This document shows positions 37,294 to 49,406 of a stretch of DNA of 64,000 nucleotides, piece after piece (within the stretch, counting starts at the first letter, position 1; each line of letters starts with the position of its first letter). This stretch comes from Cervus elaphus. Its lineage: Eukaryota > Chordata > Mammalia > Artiodactyla > Cervidae. The notes beneath the pieces are model-generated. The model saw nothing but the letters and a program-made list of their open reading frames with translations. It was not told the DNA's origin and searched no databases. Both the position numbers and the translations under genes were made by a program. The DNA lies in contig NC_057823.1 in the NCBI RefSeq assembly GCF_910594005.1, forward strand, positions 95,962,015-96,026,014, given 5' to 3'.

Positions 37294-37575
37294 CGGAGAA
37301 GGCCGTGGCACCCCACTCCAGGACTCCTGCCTGGAAAATCCCAGGGACGGGGGAGCCTGGTGGGCTGCAGTCCATGGGGTCCCGAAGAGTCAGACACGAC
37401 TGAGCGACTTCACGTTCACTTTTCACTCTCATGCATTGGAGAAGGCAATGGCAGCCCACTCCAGTGTTCTTGCCTGGAGAATCCCAGGGACGGGGGAGCC
37501 TGGTGGGCTGCTGTCTGTGGGGTGGCACAGAGTCGGACACGACTGAAGTGACTTAGCAGCATCCGCAGCAGCAGC
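37294..37575 (+). repeat. BOV-A2 dimeric SINE with CAG-rich tail
   Basis: Two BovA units in tandem ('ggagaaggccgtggcacccc' and 'ggagaaggcaatggcagccc'). The element ends in a CAG-rich tail. A short repeat 'gtgtag' at 37288-37293 and 37576-37581 is the probable duplication. Confidence 0.9.
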
Positions 37576-37972
37576 GTGTAGTTGGAGACGGTACAGTGAC
37601 TCATGATTCGGGAATGATTGTTTTGATCTCTCCCTGTAGTCTCTGTAGAACATTGGCAGGGCAGCCAGCATAATTAACACTGCACAGTCTATAAAGAAAG
37701 CGCCATGGACAGTGCACCAAGCAAGCGTGTCCTGGGTCATCCTCAGGTTGGCAGGATTGGTTGAGAATGATGACTGGATAATGTCAAGTTTGCTATAAAT
37801 CAAGTTGCTTTTCCTAGATTGTCCAAGGAGTTACCGTACTGGGGGAAAGTAATATTGGTGGAAGACTCACTGGCTTCACTTTTTCAGGGCTCATTTAAGC
37901 ATGTTATTATTGCAGTCCTTCTAACCTTTTCATCCTAAGAGAAGAGTTAGGCATCTTAATTTTTATGGTGTA

Positions 37973-38215
37973 CAATACTTTGGCCACCTGATGCGAAGAG
38001 CTGACTCATTGGAAAAGACCCTGATGCTGGGAAAGATTGAAGGTGGGAGGAAAAGGGGACGACAGAGGATGAGATGGTTGAATGGCATCACTGACTCAGT
38101 GGAGATGAGTTTGGGTAAACTCTGAGAGTTGGTGATGGACCGGGAGGCCTGGTGTGCTGCAGTCCACGGGGTCGCAAAGAGTTAGATTTGACTGAGCGAC
38201 TGAACGGAACAGAAC
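37973..38215 (+). repeat. BovB LINE 3' end fragment
   Basis: 'ctttggccacctgatgcgaa' through 'gtcgcaaagagttagatttg' and a tail 'gagcgactgaacggaacag': the last about 240 bases of BovB in sense orientation. Confidence 0.88.
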
Positions 38216-38973
38216 GAAACTATTTTAGGGAGGGTAGTGAAACGGGTCAGAGTAGGATAATTGTTCCAGCAATAGTTGAATTGATTTTAAAAAGCTGAAA
38301 ACCTAGGGATTTGAAAAGATTACACTGGACTAGTGTATTAAAGATGGGGGGTGGGGGAAGAGAGGCTTGTGGGCGAGGAGAGTGAGGAGGGTGGGGTACG
38401 GGTACCAAGATGAAGTGTCCACACCAGCCGTGCGTGCCTGAGGGAAACTGAGATGTTTGCAACATGCGATGGTCTCACTGTGGGTCAGAGGTGGAGCAGG
38501 CACGGTGCACGGGGCTGTGTGTGCTTCCAGGATTTGTGGAAGCGTGGCTTAGCGCCAGGGACCGACTGAGTTTATATATAGTTGTGGCCATCGGGTCACT
38601 GAGATTTAGAACAAAGCTGCTAGCTATGGAGAGTCCTTTCACAGAACTGTAACCTGAACTACTGCTAGACGGTTGCGTTTCTGCATAGTGAGAGTCAAGG
38701 TTGTGATTACCCTAAATGAAGTCAGCACTTTAAATCCAATGCTGAAAAATGAGGCCTCTTTTCCCCGCCCCACCCCGCTGTGGCATTTTTCCTATTGAGA
38801 AAGTACTCAGCTAAAATTTTAAATGGAAACTTTAAAAGGGGGTTCACTTCTTAAGAAAAAAAATATACAAAAATCTAAATACAGAAACAGATGACTCAAG
38901 TATAGTTTTTTGCTTAAGAATTATTATTATTATTTTTTTTGCTTTTGAAGCAATCATGAGTTTTCCTTTAAAT

Positions 38974-39172
38974 GTGTGTGTGCACGCTCAGTGCTCAGTC
39001 GTGTCCGACTCTTTTCAAACCTGTGAACTGTAGCCTGTCAGGCTCCTCTGTCCATAGAATTCTCCAGGCAAGACCATTGGAGTGGGTTGCCATTTCCTAC
39101 TCCAGGGGATCTTCCTGACCCAAGGATCAAACCCGCATCTCTTTATCACTGTACCACCTGGGAAGTCCCTTT
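38974..39172 (-). repeat. antisense Bov-tA SINE
   Basis: Reverse copy from 'gctcagtcgtgtccgactct' to 'ctgtaccacctgggaagtcc'. An 8-bp repeat 'ctttaaat' at 38966-38973 and 39173-39180 is the probable target-site duplication. Confidence 0.88.
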
Positions 39173-39639
39173 CTTTAAATAGTAGCTCTCTTATCCATTT
39201 TAAATACTCAGTTTTACCACCCCGCCCCCACATACACAAAAAAAACCTTCTCTAGGTTTATATTTAAGAGGAGGAGTACACAAGTATTTTCTGAATTTGG
39301 GTATAACTAGCATTATCACTGGCTACGTATTTCTGTGTTTTCCAGGTCTTCTTGAAAGAGGGACACGCATAAGACTTATGGGCTTGTTAAAGGGCACCTC
39401 TGTCTCTAGCTCAGGACCCAGTTCTGATCTGTCTCTGTGATGAGCCTAAATAGACTTTTGAGTAGCAGAAACTGCTCTTGGAGATCCAGCAGGACTTGAT
39501 ACATATGCCTTTTTAGGCCAGTTTCTGGGAGAACATGAATTACAGACAATAACACTGCTTTCTTGCCCTCCGCTAGCATGTTTTGTTTGATTTTCTGTTG
39601 TTCCTCTGTTTTATATTTCATTAGGTTTCTCCTTAGGTT

Positions 39640-42600
39640 TAATTTGCTTCTTTTCCCCCAACTTCTTAAGGGTAGAAACTTAGATCATTGATTTAAAACC
39701 TTTTTCTAATACAGCAGTAAATTTCTCTCAATTTTTGATATCTTGTGTTTTTACTTTAAATGTTTTCTAAATTCCTTGTGGTTTATCTTGGACTCATGGA
39801 TTCTTTAGAAGTATATTTTCTATTTTCCAGATATCTATCTGGAGATTGTCTGGATTTACTATTACTGGTTTTTTGGTCAGAGAACAGAGTCTTTAAAGAA
39901 AGACGATTTCAGTCTTTTGAAATTTATTGAGATTTATGGCCCAGCATGTGATCCATCTTGGTAAATGACTCATGTATTCTGTAGTTATCTGGTATAATGT
40001 TCTATAAATGTCACTTAGGCCAAATTGGTTGATAGCATCTTTCACATATCCTGTTGCTTTACTTATTGTTGTCTACTTGTTCTATCAATTATGAAGAGAA
40101 ATGATAAAATCTCCTGTTAGAGTTGTGAATGTTTTTGTTTTTCTCTTGAGTTTTGCCATTTTCTGAGTTTTGAAGCTTTATTATTATGTACATACATATT
40201 TAAGAATGATGTCTTATTCTGATAAATTTCTCCTTTTATCATTATAAATTTCATTTTATTTTGTTAACCTGTCTTTAAATTTTTAATTCATCTCTTATAG
40301 ACAGTGTATAGTTGAATCTTGCTTTTTTAAATATGACAGTCACCACCCTTTCGTTGGATGTTTAATCCATTAATAGTTCATGTAATTATTTATGTAAGTG
40401 GGTTTAAGTCTACCATTTTGCCATTGTTTTCATTTGTCCCTTTTGTTTTTGTTTTTCTCTTCTAATGCCTTCTTTTGGGTTAATTGGCTATTTTTTAATG
40501 CTTCATTTTATTTATTCTATTGGTTTCTTTGCATGTTTTAAGTTATTTTTTCATTGATTATTCTAGGGCTAATAATATGCAACCTTAACTTTTTAAGTCT
40601 GTTTATAGTCAGCATTTGTATCACTTCACATTTTACCCCTGACTTTTCTCACTTTCTACTTCACACCTCCAGCCTCTCACTTGACACATCCATTTCATCT
40701 TCTCAATTCACAAATATAATTTAATATAACTCTCCTTATTCACCCTCTCCATTTTTCATGCTCTTGTTGTCATATCTTTTATTTCTGTTCAAAACTACTT
40801 GCATGTTATTCTTGTTTAAAAGAGTCTTTTAAGGAAACTTTAAGAAAAATAAAAAATATAAACTTACTTTTTGGTAACTTATTCATCCTTTTTGGTATCC
40901 TCCTTTCCTTCCTGAAGACCTGAATTCCCATATCATATTGTTTCCCTCCATCCTGAAGAACCATTTTTTGTAATTTCTTGTAGTACACATCTGCTTGAGA
41001 AGAACTTTGTCAGCTTTCATTTTATTTGAAAATATGTTTATCTTGTTTTTGAAGGATTTTTCACTGGATAGAGAATTCTGAATGGAATTTTTTTTTCTTT
41101 TCTTCTAGCCCTTTAAAAATGTTGTTCTGTCATCTCCTGGTCCCCATTGTTGTGATGAGAAGTTAGTGATCTTTGCATTATTTTTCTCCTGTATTTAACA
41201 TATTGTTTTGGGGTCCTTTTAATGATTTCCTCTTTATCTTTGATTTTCAGTAGTTCAACCATGATTAAACTAGACATGATTTTCTTTGTATTTATTGTCT
41301 GGGGAGTTGGATGAGCTCTTTGGAGATGATAAAATAGTGTTTTCAACAAACTATACAATTTTAACAATTATTTCTTCAGATATCTTTTCTGCTTTTATTC
41401 TCATGGTCTTCTTTTGTGGCTCCCAGTACATATGTGTTAGACTGACACTGTCCTACAAATGTCTGATGCTGGGTTCATTTTTCTGCAACTCTTTTTTTTT
41501 TTTTCCTTTATTCCTCAAATTTGTAATTGGCAGTGATCTGTCAAGTTCATAGACTCTCTCTTCTGCTATCTCAAATCCACTATTAAGTCTATTCAGTGAC
41601 CTATATTTGAAACGGACAACCGACTAGCACATGCAATTCCACTCAATGTTATATGCAGCCTGGATGGGAGGGGAGTTTGGGGGAGACTGGATACATGTAT
41701 ACATATGGCCAAGTTGCTTCGCTGCTCACCCTTAAACTATCACAGCATTGTTAATTGGATATACTGATACAAAATAAAAAGTTGAAAAAAATGTCTATTC
41801 AATGACTTTTTTCATTTTAGTTATTGAACCTTTCAGTCCTAGAATTTCCATTTTTCCCCTCCCATTTGGTTCTTTTTTCTAGTTTTGATTTTTCTGAGAT
41901 TCCCATCTGTTCATATATTCTTTTCTGTTGTTGTTTTTAAACACAATGTCCTTGACTTTTTGAGACATATTTATAATAGCTGATCTAAATTTTTTACCCG
42001 CTTTAGATACTGTATTTTTAAAAAATGGCTTTGTAGGGTGTTGATTTTTGTTTTAGTAGGCAGTTTAGTTGCTGACTGATCTTCTTGTATAGGCTTAGCT
42101 TTATATTTTGCCAGGGCTGATCTGTAGAAGTCTCACGGTTTTTCCTCAGGCCCATTTACCTTAGCAAGACTCATCCTCCAAATTCTGTTTCTGCTGTGGA
42201 TTCTGTTAGGGCTTAGTTTTAGGCTTTGTTAGCGTGTGTCTAGAGCAGGCCTCATCTTGGGGTATGTTTTTACTCCTAAAGCGAAGCCTTCCTAGTGTTT
42301 CATGCCCAGGGTGTTAATGAGTTTGCTTTGTTTGGACTGGGTTAGACTACCAGTCTTTCCCTGAAGTTGGTTGACCTCTTGTATTTCTGTTAACCTTAAT
42401 ACAGCCACTCTTTTGTAAGCCCTGTGTGGTTACATGTCCGGCATTGGTTACAGACTCTCAGGAAAGCCTTACACAAACTTCTGTGGTCCCCCCTCTGTAT
42501 AGTCCCTCCTTCCCAGGACCCTATCTCTGCCTCCCAGCCCTGCTCTGCTTGGACTGCAGCTGACTATACTATAGTCAGGAAAATGCCCCGAGGCAGAGAA

Positions 42601-42660
42601 CCAAGCAGATGTGGCCTTCTCTCAGAGGTCACATTCTTGCCCCCTCTCTTAGCTGGTACC
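39640..42660 (-). repeat. antisense old L1 fragment, about 3 kb
   Basis: Reverse of an old mammalian L1: 'gtggtttatcttggactcat', 'tgtctacttgttctatcaat', 'gggtccttttaatgatttcc' and similar blocks occur in order. It is heavily mutated with no long frame. The boundaries are approximate, the right one most so. A later L1 3' end inserted into it at 41601-41792. Confidence 0.6.
41601..41792 (+). repeat. 5'-truncated ruminant LINE 3' end with 14-bp target-site duplication
   Basis: The insert ends 'gatacaaaataaaaagttg' plus an A-run, the 3' terminus typical of ruminant L1-type copies. It is flanked by 'gtctattcagtgac' (41587-41600) and 'gtctattcaatgac' (41793-41806), one mismatch in 14. This is a clear retrotransposition scar inside the older antisense L1. 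Confidence 0.85.
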
Positions 42661-44613
42661 TGAAAGTAGTTGCATCATTTCGTCTGGTTGTTTATGAGAG
42701 GAGGAAAGGTCTGGGACCAATTACTCTGTCATACTGGAAGTGGAAGTCTCCCACGGCCTTTTTACATGCATTGAAGTGAACTTTAGGGTAGCATGAAAGA
42801 GCAAAATAAATCTTAGTCACTCTTGGAACCAAAATAGGTAAAGTGAGCTTACGGGGCTCATGAACTGAACCATTTCTCTCTGATCTTCCCACCTCCCGCC
42901 CCTAATTATCCATTCACTTGTCTTCTGTCTTCTCACGGGAGACAAGGAGAGTGAGGGGAACGGAAGAGAGAATGACCTGACTTGGACCCTGCATCCTGGG
43001 CTGTGACCTTGGGCCTGTCAACTGAAGAGTTAAGTGCAGTTTGTGAAAATGCGCTGTTATTAGTGGTAAAAGTAGGGATGCATGTCGGACTCTGCGTGTG
43101 TTTTATGACACTGCTTATACCTCGCCGGTATGAGCAAACAGGATGTTACCAGAAAAGGGGACTACTTAAAACTTCTTCCAAACTTACGTACAGTGCTGTT
43201 GACTGCCCTTCAATGGTGAGATAATGATATATCTCAACTCGTGACTTAAAGTGGGCCTTGTGGTTAATAGGAAGAGGTTTTCTTTGAGGGTGGTCAGGGG
43301 GTTGGGTAATGTTTTGCCAGATTAGACTTGTGTAGAAGAATCACTTTTTTGGTTATAAATTCTAATCTATTTTCTTTTTCACCTTAAACTTCTTTAAAAT
43401 AAAACCTCTTTTTGATAGAAAAGGACCTCTCATTAGAGAAATAGTCACTTTAGTTGATAATTAGGCATCTTTTCAGAAATTGAATGGTTTCCATTTAGAA
43501 ATGATCTAGTAGATATAAATGCTGTCTCACACGTGGAGCTTCTCCCTCTATTTAAATATGTCATAAGGGCCTCAGAAGAAGAATAATCCTTTATTGTTAG
43601 GGCCTAGTTTGAATATCGCAAGTTGCTATAGTACCTAATTGAATATACCTATTCTTGTATCTGCCCAAGAAGCCTTAATTTAGATTAGGTTTATTCTTTT
43701 AAAGTTGTTTTGGCTTGTTGATTTGAAAATATGTCCTTTTTAACTTCATTTTCTCAGAAAATGTGATAGCAATTTAAAGGGATTTATTTGGATCTTGACC
43801 ATGTCGTATGCCGTAGCTTTGCTTTCTGTCCTGTTTTCTAAATTGAACACCTCGGTTAATCACTTACTCTGTGTATTTTCCCCTTTGTCTCTCACCACAT
43901 CCTCCCTACCTGTTTAACCCTGGATTAACCATCTGCTCTCCATTTCTTTTTTTAAAAAAAGTTTTCATTTGCTTTTTATTTTTCATTATGGTAAAATGCA
44001 CATAACGTGCAAATACACACTTAGGTTATTTCCACCTCAGACACAGGCCAACAAACAAAAGCAAATGGACTGAACCTTCTGTATGCCACATTTTCTTTTA
44101 GCTTGACCCTCTGTTTTTTTTCTTGGTGCACAGCTGTGTGCCTCAGAAGAACTCCCTGCAGCACTTACTGCCTGGCTTTGTTAGCTTTTCCTTCTTTGGG
44201 CCACTGACGTCAGGCTTCCTCTTGCCCAGCTCCTCTGAAGTCACCTTGTAAAAAGTCACTGGTTCGTGGGTTGCCTGATCTAGTGGCCTCTGGCGTCATT
44301 GTACGTGACCTTCCTACGGCACCTAACACCAGCCACTTCCTTCCTCATGAAACTCTTCCTTTGCTTTCTGCTGCCCTGATTTTCCTGCCTCTGGTACAGT
44401 CTTGTCCTCTGCGGCCCCTCTTAAATGGTGACGCTCCCTGACACTTACTCCCCTCCCGTAGTCTCATCTATCTGCATGCTTTTAATCCTCACTTAAATAA
44501 ACACAGCTAATTCTGAAACCTGAGTCTTCCACCCAGATCCTTCTTTTGAGTCCAGGCCCACATAACATAATCCTTGTAACAGACTTACAAAGTAGGTACT
44601 GTTTTCCATATTT

Positions 44614-44735
44614 GCTATGTGAAGTCGCTTTAGTCATGTCCGACTCTTTGCGACCCCATGGACAGCAGCCCACCAGGCTCCTCCATCCACAGGATTCTCT
44701 AGGCAAGAATACTGGAGTGGGTTGCCATTTCCTTC
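44614..44735 (-). repeat. truncated antisense Bov-tA SINE with 9-bp duplication
   Basis: Reverse 3' half of Bov-tA ('gtcgctttagtcatgtccga' to 'gttgccatttccttc'). Flanked by 'tccatattt' at 44605-44613 and 44736-44744. Confidence 0.88.
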
Positions 44736-44837
44736 TCCATATTTACAGGGATGTTTGGTAACCTGTTTTGAGATCAAGCAGTCAGGAGAGCCAGGATTTG
44801 AAGCTCTGTCTCAAAGTGAGGCTCTCAATGCTTTGCA

Positions 44838-45047
44838 TGCGTATGTGCTCAGTTGTGTCTGACTCTGCGACCCTCTGGACTGCAGCCCACCAGGTTCCTC
44901 TGTCCTCCATGGGATTCTCCAGGCAAGAATACTGGAGTGAGTTGCCATTTCCTCCTCCAGGGGATCTTCCCCGACCAGGGATCGAAACCCCCGCGCCTCC
45001 TGTGTTGGCAGGTGGGTGCTTTCCCACTGAGCCACCTGGGAAGCCCG
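44838..45047 (-). repeat. antisense Bov-tA SINE
   Basis: Near full-length reverse copy: 'gtgctcagttgtgtctgact' to 'cactgagccacctgggaagc', with the tRNA-like B box reversed at 'gaccagggatcgaaacc'. Confidence 0.9.
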
Positions 45048-45263
45048 TGTACTGCTATAATACGCTATTACTCAGACAGCTGCACCTGGCTCTCTGTCAG
45101 ATAGGGGTGTCGTGTCCCAAACCAGATGCCATCTCATAATTCCATTCTCGCTGCTCCCGCCCCGCCCCCCGGCCCTCACAAAACCACTGTATTCTCATCT
45201 CAGTGACTGGCATTCCCTCTTCATTATCCAAGCCAGAATGTGCACAAGCAGTTGACTTAAACT

Positions 45264-45430
45264 TCCTTCTGTCTCCATCCTCCAGGCCTAGCTCCATCAT
45301 CCTTCTGTCTCCATCCTACAGGCCTAGCTCCATCATCCTTCTGTCTCCATCCTCCAGGCCTAGCTCCATCATCCTTCTGTCTCCATCCTACAGGCCTAGC
45401 TCCATCATCCTTCTGTCTCCATCATCCAGC
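45264..45430 (+). repeat. 36-bp minisatellite with 72-bp alternation
   Basis: A 36-bp unit (core 'aggcctagctccatcatcct' followed by 'tctgtctccatcc') repeats about 4.5 times. Neighbouring units alternate between 'atcctccagg' and 'atcctacagg', giving a 72-bp higher-order period. Because 36 is a multiple of three the frame stays open and reads as a 12-residue repeat (SSIILLSPS plus S or Y, R, P). I see no sign that it is translated. Confidence 0.92.
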
Positions 45431-46669
45431 CCAACAGAGCATCAGTTCCTGTGTATTCTCACTCTTTAACATGACTCGTCATCCATCTTTCCCTCTTTTC
45501 ACTTCCACTGCTTCTGTCCTAGTTGTTAACTTTGTATCCTCCTGAGTTGCCCGTAATGCTGATAATCCAGCCCATTGCTTCTTATGTTACCTGAGCTGGA
45601 GAACCAAGGTTCCTTGTGTTTTGTGGTTTTTAATTTTTAATCTGTTGTGGAAATTTTGTATCATATAAAAAATGAATCATTGGAAAATTGAAAAACAAAA
45701 TATAAGCTCCATTTTTAAATTACTGAATTTGTTAAATATGACATTACTGTCAATCTGCTGAAAAAGTTTTAAAATATCAATATTCTTCATGTAGCCTATC
45801 ACAGATGGATAACAGTTTGCAGATTGGTGCCGGTCCACAGACAACATCAAGGAGCACCAGTTCACGTATCTGATGAAAAGAAATGTCTTCCGTTTTCTTA
45901 GATCATAACCATGTGGGCCTATGTTGTTTGAAACCGAAATAGTTCAACTAGGACCTTCTGTGCTTTGGGCTTATAGATAGCTTGTATATGTGGATTTAAG
46001 AAGTTTTAGAAAATTTCCTGTTTCTTTAGGATCCCTTCTTTAAATACAAAAAAAAAAAAAAAAAAAAAAAGATCCCTTTAGAGCAAGGGGTAGTCATGTG
46101 TTACACTCAAATTTTAATGCTGAGATCAAAGTGTACTCACTTAAGAACCCAAAGCAAGATTTCTTAAATAGACTCGGAAGTACAGTCTTCATGGGCTACC
46201 TGTAATAAAACTATTTTTCCTTGGTTTGATATATTTAACTTGATATGATTGTATATGCATACAAAAGTTTGCTTCTAGTATGCAGTAAAAGTATAGCAGA
46301 AGAGTTGATGTGTTCTATTTCTGAAAGTTTAAAATTCCACATACGTATTAATCTGATTGGATGATAAATAATTAAAGTAAGCTATCTGGATGTTGGCAGG
46401 GATCTGACTAAGCCCCAGTCAAAAGATTGGAAGTTAATGAAGCGCAGACAGGAGATGCTAAAACGGTCAGTCTGCAGGATACCCCTTGGCTTTAAACAGG
46501 GCGTGGCTGAGGAATCAAAGACACAAAGACAGAGTTCTCAGGGGGTGGATTCGGGTATGGGAATGCTCTAAATTATTAAGCTGAGATTACACCTACAGTT
46601 GGTTTAGACATTTATTAAATTAAACTGTACTGCTCAGACCCCATGGTTGTCTACGTCAGGTCTGAGAGA

Positions 46670-46945
46670 ACACATGGGCAAATGCCTAAGAGAACATAAT
46701 CGGCCCAGAGGAGGTAAAAAAGTCAGAATGGCCTTTTAATGAAAAAGCAAATGAAGCTACTGATCTGCACCACTGTACCAGGTACTTAAACTGACCACAG
46801 GAGGTGGGAGTGGGGTTCAGGATAGGAGGACACATGTTCACCCATGGCTGATTCATGTCAATGTATGGCAAAAGCCACCACAATATTGTAAGGTAACTAT
46901 CCTCCAATTGAAATAATTAATTAAATTTAAAAAAAAGACTACCAC
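46670..46945 (+). repeat. ruminant L1 3' end fragment
   Basis: 'catggctgattcatgtcaat', 'ggcaaaagccaccacaatat' and 'ctatcctccaattgaaataa' match the 3' terminus of the L1 at 59168-60107 in the same window. Strongly 5' truncated with an A-rich end. Confidence 0.8.
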
Positions 46946-47267
46946 AGAAAATTTCTAACCACTGAGATTTTATTAAAAGTTTTACAGAAAAGTTTTTGAG
47001 TTCCATTATATCTATATTTGCTCTGTTAATGAAGTCCGTGAGTCTCAAACACAATCAGCTATCAAAACAAAACATAATTATGTCAACAAGAAGTTGGAAC
47101 ACTGAAGGATATTTAGGAGATTAAATTCCCAAAGCAGAATGTTATAATTGTCACCATTTTTCCATTTCTAGATCATTCATATGAGATGGGTGGATGGCAG
47201 ATTGCTGAACCCATATACCTAGAAAGTGATTAAAAGTTTTATTCAAAGAAAACTATAAAAGTAGCAT

Positions 47268-47720
47268 CAGTCAGTCGGTTCAGTCGCTCAGTCGTGTCTG
47301 ACTCTTTGTGACCCCATGGACTGCAGCACGCCAGGCCTCTCTGTCCATCACCAGCTCCCGGAGTTTACTCAAACTCATGTCCATTGAGTCGGTGATGCCA
47401 TCCAACCATCTCATCCTCTGTCATCCCCTTTTTCTCTTGCCTTCAACCTTTCCCAGCATAAGGGTCTTTTTCCAGTGAGTCAGCTCTTCATAAAGTGAAC
47501 AAAGTATTGGAGTTTCAGCTTCAATGTCAGTCCTTCCAGTGAACACCCAGGACTGATATCCTTTAGGATGGACTGGTTGGATCTCCTTGCAGTCCAAGGG
47601 ACTCTCAAGAGTCTTCTCCAACACCACAGTTCAAAAGCATCGATTCTTTGGTGCTCAGCTTTCTTTATAGTCCAACTCTCACATCCATACATGACTACTG
47701 AAAAAACCATAGCCTTGACT
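47268..47720 (-). repeat. antisense BovB LINE fragment with 11-bp target-site duplication
   Basis: Reverse BovB tail and ORF2 C-terminal coding region ('SCSLEGL'-type block, 'VPWTARRSNQSILKDI' readable). Flanked by a perfect 'aaaagtagcat' at 47257-47267 and 47721-47731. It lies about 0.85 kb upstream of exon 2. Confidence 0.9.
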
Positions 47721-48139
47721 AAAAGTAGCATAGCTTTTATAAATTCGGGGATGGAGAGGAGATAGGAAAAGGCGACCTCATGGGGGTCTTTATGCCCCCC
47801 CAAAAGTGAAAGGAGCAAGATGAAATGAAAATGTATTTTTGAAAGGTAATAAAGAGAAAGGGGAAAACCAAGAAAATAACTTTTTCTTGATTTACACTGA
47901 AGCAAGTTAAGATGAGTTGTGGAATAACAGGTGTTCACTAGGTGGAGTGGGGTGGGGGACATGATGACATTGCCGACAAAGGGACCTGAGAGGAAAACAG
48001 ACCTGGAGGATGAAACAGAAGAGCCGCCTGGCTTGTCTCAGATTAGTGAGCAGTCTGGGATGGCCAGAGCACACGCCGGGATGACCATGAAGAAGGCTCG
48101 GACCAGAGATGCTCAACTTATTGTTGAGCAACTTACTGT

Positions 48140-48245
48140 TGTCAACTTATTGTTGTCGTTCAGTCGCTAAGTCGAGTCTGACTCTTTGTGACCCCGTGGA
48201 CGGCAGCACGCCAGGCTTCCCTGTTCCCTCAGGACAGGGGCCCAG
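48140..48245 (-). repeat. short antisense Bov SINE/BovB tail fragment
   Basis: 'cgttcagtcgctaagtcgag' to 'cagcacgccaggcttccctg' is the 3' end shared by BovB and Bov-tA, in reverse. Neighbouring 'cttattgttg' repeats twice at its edge. Confidence 0.75.
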
Positions 48246-48565
48246 ATTGTTGGGCAGGAGTGTATTAAGGAAATCAGTATTTAATCTCAGCTGCCTTTTT
48301 TTTTTTTTTTGGGATACTAGCCCGTGTATTTAGCTTTCTTATTCCATTACTGTGATATGCTGTTACCTATAATTGAGTTTTTAATGGATGATACCAGAAT
48401 ATTATAAGCGTCATCTAATTCAGTAGCTCTGAAGTAGAAATAAGTCTTAGTGATTAAAAAAAAAAATCCTTAGATTAAATGTGGTCTTGCTAGTAGACAT
48501 TTTATCATGCCCTATCTCCCCTAACTCTGTGCCTGGTCCTTATGTGTGTTTTTTTTTTTTCCCAG

Positions 48566-49406
48566 ATCGGCTTCAGCTCCCCAGGAATATGATTGAAAAC
48601 AGCATGTTTGAGGAAGAACCAGATGTGGTGGATTTAGCCAAAGAGCCCTGTTTACATCCTCTGGAGCCTGATGAGGTGGAATACGAGCCCCGGGGTTCAC
48701 GACTGCTGGTTCGGGGTCTTGGCGAGCATGAGCTGGATGAGGATGAAGAGGACTATGAGTCGTCTGCAAAGCTGCTGGGCATGTCCTTCATGAACAGGAG
48801 CTCGGGCCTCCGAAACAGCGCGGCCGGCTACCGGCAGAACGCGGATGGGCCTTGCTCCATGCCCTCTGCCAGGACCATGGCGGTCTGTGCTTTGATCATC
48901 CTAGTTGCTGTTTCTGTAATCATGGTGATTTACCTCCTGCCCAGGTGTACCTTTACCAAAGAAGGCTGCCATAAAAAAAACCGATCCATGGAACTGATTC
49001 AGCCAATCGCAACGAATGGAAAGTTGTTTCCGTGGGCCCAAATCAGGCTGCCCACTGCCATCATGCCAGTGCGCTATGAACTGAACCTCCACCCAAACCT
49101 CACCTCGATGACATTCAGGGGTTCTGTGACGATTTCGCTCCAGGCCCTTCAGGCCACGTGGAACATCATTCTTCACAGCACAGGCCACAACATTTCCAGA
49201 GTGACCTTTATGACTGCAGTTTCAAGCCAGGAAAAAGAAGTTGAAGTCCTGGAGTACCCACTGCATGAACAAATCGCCATTGTTGCCCCCGAGGCCCTGC
49301 TTGAAGGCCACAACTATACCTTGAAGATCGAGTATTCAGCAAACATATCTAGTTCTTACTATGGGTTCTATGGCATCTCCTACACAGATGAAAGTACTGA
49401 GAAAAA
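48566..49406 (+). CDS. LNPEP: LNPEP coding exon 2 (cytoplasmic tail, transmembrane helix, start of M1 domain)
   Basis: Encodes residues 7 (shared with exon 1) to 287 (shared with exon 3) of leucyl/cystinyl aminopeptidase, a type II membrane zinc peptidase (M1 family) that trims peptides such as oxytocin, vasopressin and angiotensins and travels with GLUT4 vesicles. Visible: a cytoplasmic tail with two dileucines (Leu53-54 and Leu76-77) and an acidic run (residues 60-71), both known sorting signals of this protein; one transmembrane helix (about 110-131); luminal N-glycosylation sequons at Asn145, 184, 215, 256 and 266; and the beta-rich N-terminal M1 domain starting near residue 165. The acceptor is a long T tract ending CCCAG at 48565; the donor is GTACGT at 49407 after AAA, somewhat weak. 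The frame joins both neighbours exactly. Residue 154 is Ile where human has Phe. The sequence is otherwise nearly identical to human through this part. Confidence 0.98.

Larger units (their letters stand above)
8306..48565 (+). other. LNPEP: LNPEP intron 1 (about 40 kb)
   Basis: The donor is GTGAGT at 8306. The acceptor is a long T tract ending CCCAG at 48565. No coding exon was recognised inside. It is filled by SINEs, BovB and L1 fragments listed separately. Stretches with no recognised repeat or gene include 8970-10310, 10560-11500, 15650-18130, 18670-20840, 21070-23280, 23660-24950, 29650-30880, 34130-35090, 35290-36280, 38230-38960, 42670-44600, 45440-46680 and 47730-48560. The first of these, next to the CpG island, is the likeliest place for intronic regulatory elements. 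An alternative non-coding first exon anywhere in this intron could not be detected by reading alone. Confidence 0.9.

Noticed and set aside
45203..45469. Open frame with a 12-residue serine/isoleucine/leucine-rich repeat
   Set aside because: It is produced by the 36-bp minisatellite. No splice sites, upstream exons or known repeat protein were recognised.
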